Positions 45,970 to 57,437 of a stretch of DNA of 64,000 nucleotides are shown here, piece by piece. The translations under genes were made by a program, and so were the position numbers. Position 1 is the first letter of the stretch, and each line of letters opens with the position of its first letter. Below the pieces are notes generated by a model. The model had not been told where the DNA came from. It saw only the letters and a program-made list of their open reading frames with translations, and searched no databases. This DNA is from Echinometra lucunter (Eukaryota; Echinodermata; Echinoidea; Camarodonta; Echinometridae): contig CM057161.1 of the NCBI GenBank assembly GCA_029962745.1, forward strand, positions 10,165,407 to 10,229,406. The letters are read 5' to 3'.

Positions 45970-47695
45970 GGAAATAATTTATCACTAAGGTTACATGGTA
46001 TATTCCTACGAAGCTTTCTTCTAAAAATATTTGACTTAAATCATCAAAAATGATTTATGTCTACTTAATGTGATTTATACTTGCTTATGATTTAATGATA
46101 AATGTGTACTTATCAAGAAAAAAATGAATATACATTCCATCTTTTCTGTAATCGTACCTATGTAATGCCATTGTATTTCCTTTTTCTTTCTGTTGGAAAT
46201 AAATACAACAATTTTGAATGTGAAAAATTTGAATATCGCTAAATTCGTATCGCACTTCAGATGAAGATTATCGATATTCATTCCTTCAGAAAATGAACAT
46301 TAATTTCCCTTTTCTAAACATCAACGTTTTCTTCTTTAATAATAAACAACTAAATCCAACAATTCCGGTCGAAATCATAAACAATTACTTTCAATAATCA
46401 TAGGGCCTCATGAAAATAAATCCTAGTTTCCCGTCGTCCCCTCCTCGCTCCTCCTTCCCCCCCCCCCCGCCTCAAAACTTTTGTTATTTTGTATTTGAGT
46501 TTTATTCTATGATAAAACAGAAAGTAATCTGAAAGCATCTGGGCAATGAGGTAACAAGAGCTTATTAATACCTTGCATTACGCATTATTTTAGCCTCTTA
46601 AGCACTTATATAAATGAATTTTTTTCAAAAAAGAAAAAAAAATCGTTTCAAAACTGAACGAATGAGCAGGAAAATTATCAAATATCACATAAGATAAAAC
46701 CCCCTCTTTGTCAATGAAAAAATATTGGGACAAAAAAAAACAGAAATCAAATTTACATAACCTCAATTGATTCCAAGAAAAGCTTCCATATTTTCATTAT
46801 TCTCTTTCCAAAAATATTATATAGATATATGTTATTTGAAACTATAATTCCACAGCAGATTCATGCATAAACGAAGTAAAAAAAAAAAGAATAACACCAT
46901 GAAAACATTTAGGATATGAACGAATATGAGCTCACAATGCATTATTTTATTTGTTTATTCAAAAGTTATTATAAAAACTAAACTACACAAAATAAAGGCT
47001 GAGACCCATTTCCAGCTAATTAGATTTAATGATATGATGCAGATATATCCATGTAATAATGCTGTTCTCTCAGGAACACATGAGCATATAATTATACTTG
47101 TTATAATGCTGTTCCCTCAATCCCTCAATACATCTGTAGTGAGGTTCTGAGCTGAACCTAAGGTATGGAAGTACACCAGAACAGAATACACCAAATCTTC
47201 TCGACCTATACAAAATGCACGTAACTGCACGCAGAGGAGTGATGCCTTCTGTCAATACTTGTATAGTGATAAACTACAGTTTGAGTTGAGTCAGGCTGAA
47301 TACAAAACACAGTATACTGAAGTCTAGATCAGGAATACAATTTACTCACCAGTTTTCAAAATCCTAACTTCTTTCCCCTGCCTAATTCGTGATGTAATAG
47401 TCAGTAATCCTAGTTCAGAAATCTCTAGACTATCAGAGATGGTGCACACAAGCTTGACGGCGGAAACTCTTATTGAGGCAACTACAGCTGAACCAGTAGT
47501 AGCAGTAGTAGTACAGTAATATTTTTCGTATCAGATGATGGTATGATTGTTGTGGGTAGTTTGGAAAGGACGTTGAACGTAGATGCTGAGATGGGAACAC
47601 GCTGAGAGGGGAGTGGTGTTTGGTTACACATCGTTAGTCTGTACTCTTCGTACAAAATTGCGTACGAGCTGTCAGAGATACTAGAGCCGGAGAGA

Positions 47696-47699
<4 letters not shown>

Positions 47700-47737
<38 letters not shown>

Positions 47738-47830
47738 AGAGGGACAGAGAGAGAGACATAGACAGAGACAGAGAGAGAGAGAGGGGTGGGGGGGGGGGGG
47801 GAGAGAGAGAGTGGGGGGGGGGGGGGAGGG
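47700..47830. repeat. (GA)n and poly-G low-complexity block
   Basis: GA repeats broken by two G runs of about 12-14 (47787-47800, 47813-47826). Confidence 0.9.
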
Positions 47831-50769
47831 TTCCTAACCTCATTCTCCTTCCTTGCGAGTATGGCGTGGATTTTGGGCAGTTTTTTTCGGGGGGGGGGTG
47901 GTGGTCGACCGCTCCTACCGCCCCCTGGTATGTTGTAGATGGCTATAATTCTGCCTTCAGATTTATATGAGCGAACAATTTTCTCGAAAATACAGCCTCT
48001 TCACAACAAATTTATGAATGTATTCTATATTTTTTCATTACGATCAGGCTGTACCTGGGGGAAGTGAGTGGGGGTGGCAGTCACATTCCCCCTGTATATA
48101 ACCATTTCGAGTTTTCTATATAAAAACAGAACAAAACAAAACGTTAAAGGTATTTGGTAGCTTTGCAAAATTGTCGAAAATGAGAGAAGCTGAAAAATAG
48201 GTACGCACAGAGATACGATGCATACACAGTATGCCTTCCGAAGGAAGGCTAGAGAGGCAACTAAAATTTGACCTTTGACATACCATAGGCTTTTGCATTG
48301 GGCCAAAATGGCGGCCGCGGCAAAATTGAAGACGACTTCGGAGAGTCAATTATTATTCATGAGATAAAACTCTCAAATACCGTTTGATGATTGGGTAATT
48401 GCCTTCATGTTTAATGCATAAGCTCATACATAAAACATTTTTGCCTTCCCACAATTCCCTACGATTTGAGGCAGCAATTGGGATAAATGGCGGCTGGCAG
48501 AGGAGTGCAACTTTTTGACCATTTCAGCACAAACCGCTCAAGAAATTTGTTTCAGGAAATCTGCGTGTTGTGAAAAGAATTCAGAGTAAACCCCAAGGAA
48601 GCAGAAATTCTTAAAAGGAGCATTCAGAATGGAATAATATTATAAGATGACCTGAAAAGTAAGTAAAGCGACATTTTGTTAACCAGTCTTCATCGTGGTT
48701 GTTAATCGTCCGTCAAGCAGTGCGTAGGCTACCTGTACAAAGTGCATGGGACATCACCTCCAAAGCCCAGAATTAGGAAACTATTCTTGTATACAATTGA
48801 AATCTAAATCATGAGAGAAAAATAATGTAATGGCGATATTTTTCAAGAGATTAAACTTTTTCCGTAGAGAACTGTTTGTAGAATTTTCTCCGGTGGATAA
48901 AGTACTGAAGCTAGCTAAATCAGCGATAATCAGCGGTAGATGTTGACCTGTTAGAAACTGGAGTCGAGGCTGAGTGCACTGCAAGACGGACGGCTACGAT
49001 ATTCCCAAGCGTAATGTTAATTCTGATTAAGCCGTTACTGGCCGGCTGGAGTGAGTGTCCCTGTGCCCCTGGGGCCGGGCCTTGCTGGGAACATTGATCC
49101 GGACTAACTCTAGACTCTAAGTAAAACTTTAGCCATGATTGTTCATGTTAAGCTATACCGTGGTTTGAATTCATGATACTCCTATATTGGACCTTCCTTT
49201 GACTAGTTGAACTTGATGTTTTCTTTGTCATGAAAATCACCCATCATCGGACTAGGTCTAGATCTAGTAGTAGACGGTAGACCTAGGCCTGGCACAGTTA
49301 GACCAAGCCTGGCTATATATGGGCTAGACATCATTCATAGACCTGTTATCACCACAGTGCTTTTAAATAATCATGATATAAACCTCTTTCTCTTTTTAAT
49401 TTTTAAAGGGGACCTGAACCTGATGTAGTCTTCAGATGGTACAATACAGGCAGATTTGGTTATCAAGTCAACTCCACTTGATCTAGAAAAATCTACTACT
49501 GGCAAGGTATGAAGTAAGCCCATTATGATTTGTAGCTTTGAAAAGTGTAGATTTCTAAAGTTTTTCATTTATGTAGTACGTTATTTAAGCTAAATTCTAG
49601 ACAGAAATATCCATGTGCCGTGGATGTTAAAAAAAAAAAAAAAAACCAACGTATTTTACTACAGAGTAGCCATACAAAGTAAAGACTAACGAGTCTTAGC
49701 CTAATAACAACAACCAATATCTTTATTATCACAGACTGAAGCTTGCAGTCTTATGTGCAGACCTCCTAGTATAATGTACTGAACTACTTAGAATAAAGTT
49801 TCGGGCAGGTTCATCATGTCATTTACTCTGCAGCATGTTTACAAGTTTTTCTCTTTTCTTTTGTTTTCTACTTTCAGGTTGTCTAAGAAGTTCAAGTACA
49901 ACTTACAAGCCTTGTAGAGTATCCAGCTGCTTGAACTCTAAGGAATTGCACCCTTCCCCAAGCCCTTATTTTGAAACTTCATTTGCATTTTGCCTAAAGA
50001 TGTATACCTAGATTAAAATTTGAGCCTGATTTCATGACAGGCTAATAAAATGTATAAATCTGTGAATTCAGTTGAAACATGGACCAAAACCATTTTAACA
50101 ACTATTAAAAAGAAATAAAAAAATCAGGGAACACAAAAATTGTATATAGAAGTTGTGCCTTCAAAATCAACAGTTCTAGGACTATTATTCCTCGGGTAAT
50201 TACCTCCAGTGTACTGTCCCCCCCCCCCCCCCGAAATAATCCTGAGGTCAATTACAGTAAGTAACATTTCCAAGTTAGGGGATGGGATGGGCATTGTAAT
50301 TGGCTTGGGTTGATTGTCCAGGGGTAGACACTGAGGGAGAGGGGGGTGATTGTTTGGAGGGTAGTTCTGGAGCAAGTCTAGTCAATTATTAGGGATGGGT
50401 TGCTTCACGCTGTTACCTGAATTTACAAAACTACCTATGCAGGTAGGTGGGGAACCATATGAACCAATATTTAAGTTTTTGGCTGAATTGTTTCAGAAAT
50501 TTGTCAAACTTATCATTATTCTTTTTTACATTTTTATTATTATTATCATTATCATTGTTGTTATTATTATGTAATTACATCGATAGGCTATATGGATTCA
50601 CAATGCAAGAATGTTTAAATAGTAGGCCCACAAGAGCTTTCTGCCTCCAGAAATGTTTGCTGATCTCTTGCTGCATTGAAATTAGAGTTACACTCTTTTG
50701 CTAATAAAATAATTTTCTTCTCGCTATATTCTTATTGTCTTTCAATTTCTCTTAACCTTGAGTGAAATC

Positions 50770-50933
50770 TGATGTTGATGTTGCTTTTGTCAGTGTTGTT
50801 GATGATGATGAGGATGATGATGCTGGCACAAGATCATATGAAGTTGCTTTGTAATTGAGGTTGATTGCAGCCATATGGAGGGGGGGGGGGGCACTGTCTG
50901 AAAAATCACTGAATAGCGAAAGAAAGATAGTGT

Positions 50934-50969
<36 letters not shown>

Positions 50970-51370
50970 CGAGGTTGAGGATGATGATTCCGGCCAAAGA
51001 TCATATGAAGTTGCTTTGTAATTGAGGTGTGATGGGGGGGGGGGGGGGGGCTCTGTTAAAAAATTCACTGACTAGAAGAAAGAAGAAAAGACGATGATGA
51101 TGAGGTTGAAGATGATGCATGATGCAGGCATAAGATCATATGAAGTTGTTTTGTGACAGAGGTGTGATTGTAGCCATATGGTGGGGGGGGGGGGGGGAAG
51201 GGGCTGTCCAAAAATTCAGGGACTAGCAAAAGAAAGAAAAAAAAAGCATTGTTGACGATAATGCAGGCACAAAATCATGAAGTTACTTTGTAGTTGAGGT
51301 ATGATTGCAGTGCATACAGGACGGGGGGGGGGGGGGGGATACTGTCCTAAAACTCACTGACTAGCGAGTA
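50770..51370. repeat. Tandem array of four ~135-167-bp units with poly-G
   Basis: Each unit contains GATGATGATG, AAGATCATATGAAGTTG (at about 50831, 50998, 51133 and 51273), TTGTAATTGAGGT, a run of 12-17 G, and a CTGT..AAA.TCACTGACTAG block. Spacing varies with the lengths of the GAT and G runs. Confidence 0.8.
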
Positions 51371-53754
51371 AAAAAAAATGCTCCTCAGCATTTTTTCTTT
51401 GGGGGCATACACCTTAATGGGTTTGCAGAAATGATAAAAAAAAAATCCTTGGATCAAATTCTTTAGGGGGATACATTTATTATATGTCTATGATGATCCC
51501 CTCCCCAAAATGTCAACGAGCAAAAATTAACGTTAAACTTTGCTGAGAAGAGAAAGAGCTCACAGCTTTAAGTATAGGGGGTGGGGAAATTTGGTTTCAC
51601 TAGGTGTGCTTTGTTCCAGAATGTGGGGGACATACCCTATTGTGTCAACCCACTCTTAAAATATTAGGGACGCATACCGCGCCATGCCCCTCCCCCCCCC
51701 CCCCCCCCCCTCCCCACATTGATGCCCATGATTGTAGCAGCCATATGCGAGAGGAATTTATCTGTTTGGTGGAGGGGGCCAGGAGACATGCATGTTACTG
51801 TTTACAGGATACGTTTACATAATTTGAAATATGAAACAAAGTTAATCTACAAAAGAATAATACAGTAGCCTATAAGCTCTTATGTTATGGAAATGGAGGT
51901 GATCCACTATTAAAAAAAAAGCAATGCTTGTAGAGTGTGGATTCCTCAAATAATAATATTGTAAACACAGCTTTTATTGAATTTAGTCTGCAAGTGATCA
52001 ACACAAAATAAAGTCAAAATCAGAAATGCATGTCTTACTAACAGCATCGGCATCAGATAAATAGAAGTGGGTGTAAGCTATTGGGGTAAAATGATTGAAA
52101 TGAGAGAGGAAATTAAATTAGGGAAATTCTCACGAGTCTGGGCGACGGTACGGTAAATGAATGAATAATTCAGTGCGCATGCGTTATTATGTTAATAAGT
52201 CACAAAAATCTAATACATATTCATAAATATTCATGAAAATGTGATACGCGCTGCGCGCAAGGCAAAACAAGCCTGATTTTCGCTGATACTCGGAAAAATG
52301 GTCTGCGCCATAGGTTTATAAAATTTTGTACATAAAACGCGGGATCAATTTGACCCTCCGTACCCCCCCCCCCTCCATAGCTGGACGGATGCAGAAGCGG
52401 AGTTTCAGCCCCCTGTAGGTACGCGTGGACACTGCCCTCTTTGTTTACTGTCAGCACAGTATATCATTCTTTCAAGACTGCAAATCTGCATGCACGAAGT
52501 AAAGGAAGAAGAGGAAGACTTTTGACACAGGAAGGGCAGGGGTGCGTGGGGGGGGGGGGGGTGACAGAAGTGGCGAATATATGGCTCATGGTGAATTTGG
52601 GCCCCCAACCAGAGGCATCAATTGTTTTTTTTGGAGGGGAGGGGGACACTCAAATTTATTTTATTGTGGGGGATTTAATTTTTTTTTTCGGGGGGGGGGG
52701 CGGGACAGGCACAAAGAGACACACGCACCCACACACAAAATAAGGACCTAAAATGGGGGGGGGGGGGCTTACGCAAAAATCAGTTGCTTACAAGGAACAA
52801 AAATCCTCAGCTTGAATTACTGTATCCCCCAGCCTTGAAATTTTCGAGAGGAACGTGTCCCTCTGGTCCCCCTGAATGACGCCCATTCCTTCCCCCACAC
52901 AGGCAATACTTATTATAGCTCAAACTACATACCAGAATAATTCCTGCTTGAAATTCAGAATCATGTAACTCTTATGTGTAAAAAATTTAATGCCCGAAAG
53001 CAGAGTCTAGAAAAACTCTAAACTTTGATAAATTAATATACAAGCTCTTTACAATCTTTTCTTTTTTTCTTCATTTTTCACCCTATAAAAGAATAACACA
53101 CATTATGAATGTTGCATTTTAATTAAATTGCTGTTTTTAATCCCTCCTTTGGATGGCAGAATCAACGAAACCTTTGAATTTGATTATTTAAACTCAATAA
53201 TGGTTTTATTACTCGTGTTTCGTACTTGAGAAACATTTTTTTACCAAATAAAATGTGTTTATCCTCAGGGAATCAGAAAACAAGCACTCAAAAGTTCACT
53301 TTTCCTTTGAATGTTGAGCGAACCGAAAGCAGACCTCGGCATCCGATAAAATAATTTGAGCCCTTTGTTCTTATTTATATCGTGGCGTACTGGGCGACCG
53401 TGGGTCAACGCATTGGTGTGTGTGGGGGGGGGGGGGGGCACCGAGTGGAAAAGTGTGTGATGGGGTGTATTTTGTGTGGTTTTTTGTGTTTGGTTTTGTT
53501 TCTTTACCAGCCGATGGGGGGGGGGGGGGAGGCACGTGCTTCTCATGCCCCCCCCCCCCATCCGTAGTTACGCCCCTGTTTTTGTTGTGTAGATGACTAT
53601 GGTGAACGACGATGATGAAAAAAAGTCGTTGCCAAAGATCATCATCAAGAATGACGAAGATAGATGATATTAATAATAATAATATCAAAGAGTATAGTCA
53701 TGAAAATGAATAATGATAACAATAATAATGAGATTCGTGATGACAATACCCATT

Positions 53755-54164
53755 ATGATTATTATTATTATTATTATTATCATTATTATCATTATTATTA
53801 TTATTATTATTATTTCTTATTATTAGCTGTTTTATTTGAAAAAAGTGTAATCAAGTATAATGTGATATTTCTGTATGGTTATTGAGTGATATAATAAAGT
53901 ACACGGAGGAAGTCAGTATTTCAATGTACATATATTATATCGATGATCTCGTTTCATACACGATACTGGTCGCTGGTTATAGTGGAGGATAATGGAGAAT
54001 GATTGCAATGAGCCTGATAAAAATGAGCTCTTTATGATGATCACTCGTTATAATTGTGATGTTTATGAGGATTATTATCATTATTATTTTTTATATTATC
54101 TTTATTAGTAGTAGTACTGTAATGTTATGATAATTTTACTATTATCATTATTATCATTATTATT

Positions 54165-54197
<33 letters not shown>

Positions 54198-54314
54198 TTA
54201 ATTATATTATTATCAATTATTATTATTATTATTTTTAATTATTAGCATTTATTATTATTATTACTAAATATTGTTATTATCATTTATTATTATTATTAAT
54301 CTTATTATGAATTA

Positions 54315-54377
<63 letters not shown>

Positions 54378-54380
54378 GAA
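53755..54380. repeat. AT-rich (ATT)n microsatellite cluster
   Basis: Several ATT arrays (53758-53815, 54060-54090, 54140-54260, 54270-54375) are separated by short AT-rich spacers. Tyr/Leu frames through them are artefacts. Confidence 0.95.
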
Positions 54381-54823
54381 TAGAATGCTTCTTCTACAGA
54401 AAAAAGTACTTAGGGTTAGCCTATTTTTCACGCCTTCATACAAATACTCTATTTCTTGAAAATAATGTGTTCAAGTAAAATGATATCCATCTTTTCCGAC
54501 TTGGCCATTTTATGTATAAACTAGAAAAAAAAAGCTACCTTCCCGAAATATTTACAGACATGTCTCGCAAAAATAACTCTACAGAGTCTGCACATGGTTA
54601 TCCTACCAGACAACAAAATTCTTAGAATACATGTATATCATTAACTCGAATTAACAGTCTTCGTCCAAAGCAAAACACGTTTGTTTTCTCCGGATTTATT
54701 GAAATTCCTTACACAATGAAGTTAAAGATATCACCTAGTCTTAACACTTTTAAACGTAAACTTAGGAAATAATTTACTCAGTCAATACATATCAACAACA
54801 ACATGCTTAAACGCTCTTACTCC

Positions 54824-54918
54824 CCATCCTTCAGAGGCGTCGATCCATTTTTCGGATTGGGGGGGCAAGACGACCAAGCGGAGATGAACCCACGGCTACT
54901 GATCGTATATACGTATTT

Positions 54919-54961
<43 letters not shown>

Positions 54962-54986
54962 TGTATATATACATATATACATATAT

Positions 54987-55058
<72 letters not shown>

Positions 55059-56412
55059 GTATATCAGCGTGAAGCATTTTCAATTTGGAGAAATTACGCA
55101 ACTTGCTATGTGAACCATCTTGCTTTTTTTTTTTTCAATTTTGCGAGCGAGCGAAGCGAGCGAGCAAAAAAAATAACAATTTTTTTTTGTTATGAGAGAA
55201 GGGTTTAGTTATCATATAGGCATAAATGATACCTAATATATATATATATATATATATATAGTTACCTCGCTGCCAAATATGAATTCCATTTTGTCACATC
55301 GCTGATCCACTGTTGCTGCCCCCAAACCACTCTGTTTTTTAATATTGCGAGGATGCACACCTTCTTTTATGGTAGATGTAGTAAACCCTGCGGCAAATTA
55401 CGCTGTGAGCCAATGAAACATCTACATTATCTATTCGGTCTCATCTCACCCAATTCGTTTGCTTTTCAAAACCATTAATATGAAACGAGCGAGCGCAGCG
55501 AGCGAGGAAAAATATACCCTTTTCCATATGATAGAAATGTTATTTTGTCATCATAATAATGTGATAAAAATGTGATATGCGCTATACAAGAGCGGAATAT
55601 TATGTATAGAATAAACCTGTCATGCCTGTATGATATCTCAATAATACATCCAATCACCTGTGTGCCGAATATGAAACTGTTTTAGCTACCTCGCTTGCAG
55701 TCCGAATCCATTCTGTTTCTACCATAGCGAGCACAGTCAACGACCGATCCCGGCAAAATTAGATGGATTCGTCCCAAAATCTGTGTCAACCACCTTGCTG
55801 CCCAAATACATTGTATAATAATATTTTGGAATCTCGCTGCTATGATAAGCTATACTTGATGCCCGAAATCATCTTGTATCTAGCTTTTACCAGTGAGAGT
55901 AGCGAGCGAGTTAACGAAAAATATGTTTTTGTTTTCTGTTTTTTTTTTAATCCAGGCCGTTATCTCCTGAAAGTTTATCTATTTTTAGGTCAACTGGCCG
56001 CTCGATTTCTGGAAGTGATATCTTTTTTGGTTATATTACTTCCTAAGAGTAGAAGAATAGTATAACATTAGATAGAAACACAAGATGCAAACTGATTTCC
56101 TTTCATAAGAATAGTAATTATCATCGGCATTGGTTGAGATACTTAAATGCGAGCGAGCGAAGCGAGCGAGCGCTTCCCAGTGTTCCATTTTCTTTCTTTT
56201 TTCCTTGTTTTACGCTTTTATTTCACTTCCTTCCTTCCTTTTTCCTTTCTTTTCTCTTTCTTTTTTCTTTTTGCTGTTTTCTTTTTTTTTGGTTGGGAAA
56301 TTATTGGGGGGGGGGGGCAAAATGATATCTTTGCCCCCCCGAAATTTTCTTGGGGGGGGGGCAACTGCCCCCCCCCCCCCCGCCCCCCAGGATCGACGCC
56401 TCTGCCATCCTT
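54824..56412. mobile_element. Complete hAT-type non-autonomous element with 8-bp target duplication
   Basis: CCATCCTT at 54824-54831 and at 56405-56412 directly borders a 1573-bp unit. The unit begins CAGAGGCGTCGATCC (54832-54846) and ends with its perfect reverse complement (56390-56404). An 8-bp duplication plus CAG-starting ends is diagnostic of hAT transposons. Inside are poly-G blocks next to both ends, (CA)n and (TA)n microsatellites (54920-55057) and four GCGAGCGAAGCGAGC-like motifs (55144, 55487, 55888, 56148). No transposase frame remains, so movement would need one supplied elsewhere. Confidence 0.88.
54920..55057. repeat. (CA)n-(TACATA)n-(TA)n compound microsatellite
   Basis: CA units (54920-54957) run into TATACA units and then about 28 TA units, inside the hAT-type element. 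Confidence 0.97.
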
Positions 56413-56580
56413 TAATGCCAGTATCTTTATGCACCTTCACCTCTCTCCGTTACTTTCTCTTGATTGTATTGTAATTTTGTAACTTCTGTTTTTGTGTTTG
56501 TTCATTATATAAATAAATAAATTTATACATAATTTTATACTTATTTTTGACCGTATATACATATAACTAAGTTTCATAGG

Positions 56581-56822
56581 ACTTGCGCCTTACAAGCTTT
56601 CCTTTTTTAGCCTGCCCCTCCATTTTACTGTTTTTCAGTAAGGTCAACTTTATTTCGTTCATTTCCTCAGTAATTCTGTTCTTTTTTTAATTTTTACAAT
56701 GTTGTTTCGTTACATTGGTTATGATACGAGATTACTGAATTTATATATTTTGTTTTGTATATGTTTACTGTGAAACGGAAAAATAAATCAAAACAAATCA
56801 AATCAAATCAAATCAAATCAAA
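56581..56822 (+). mobile_element. LINE 3' end, copy 2, with (AAATC)n tail
   Basis: Plus-strand partner of the segment at 9377-9613. It shares the same succession of blocks (CTTACAAGCTTT, GCCTGCCCCTCC, GTCAACTTTATTTCGTTC, CAGTAATTCTGTTC, ACTGTGAAACGGAAAAA) and ends in TCAAATCAAATC units. It starts 176 bp after the hAT-type element and contains no coding sequence. Confidence 0.7.
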
Positions 56823-57164
56823 TTATAATTATATCATTATTATTACTATTCATATTTATTACATTTTTCAAAAAAATGGTTAGATTTATATCAATATTGT
56901 TACATTCGGCTAACATCACTTGTGACTAAGAGAGAAATAAAACAGAAATTCTCAATAACCCTTGAGTCTCCAAAATAAGTCTGCCCAAAACCATTTCCCT
57001 AATTTATGATTATCATTTAACCAACAACAATTTGTAATGCAACGGGACTGGACTGTGCAATATAAGTCAAGTGCCAATACATGTGATTTCCTTGTCGGCG
57101 CGCGCCTGTTGACAGTCCCAAACAATGAGATTTCCTTGGCGCGCCACAATTTGGAAAATTCGCT

Positions 57165-57320
57165 GTTGCTATTGGTCATTTTCATGCAACGTCATCAGGG
57201 GCAATCAGCTGACTGGCTGCTGGAGATTGAGGTCCATTCATGTACGTTGTGCAATAAACCTGGCTAGGCGGTGCCTGTATTGACTCGTATACGTACACCG
57301 CGGGAAAAAATTTGGCGCTG
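57165..57320 (+). promoter_or_regulatory. RRM1 promoter with facing E2F sites and CCAAT box
   Basis: GCGGGAAA (57300-57307, E2F consensus on the minus strand) and TTTGGCGC (57311-57318, E2F consensus on the plus strand) face each other 3 bp apart, 120 bp before the RRM1 start codon. An inverted CCAAT box (CTATTGGTCA) lies at 57169-57178, and GGCGCGCC lies at 57139-57146. RRM1 is a known S-phase gene under E2F control in animals, so E2F regulation is expected here. The transcription start was not identified. Confidence 0.6.
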
Positions 57321-57437
57321 CTTTCAATCAACGTAGTAATAGTATAGCTGCAGCGGGTGAATTGGTGTCGCACTGTCTTCGGTCGTCTGTCCTGTTTTTT
57401 GCAATTTCGGTTGTAAATTCCTAGTTGCTTTTCCAAG

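Larger units (their letters stand above)
41911..57437. other. Intergenic DNA between M6 gene 2 and RRM1
   Basis: No coding exon is supported. It holds CTT (43566-43640) and GA (45306-45368, 45517-45545, 47700-47815) microsatellites, palindromes (45075-45190), a hAT-like short element (45684-45969) and a tandem array with poly-G (50770-51370). It also holds ATT arrays (53755-53820, 54060-54380), a complete hAT-type element (54832-56404), a LINE 3' end (56581-56822) and the RRM1 promoter. Around 48300-49130 the sequence is less AT-rich, with two ATGGCGGC motifs, but I could not identify an exon there. Confidence 0.5.

Noticed and set aside
57182..57436. Divergent gene on the minus strand sharing the RRM1 promoter
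   Set aside because: The 84-codon frame covers promoter motifs and the 5' UTR and has no homology that I recognise.
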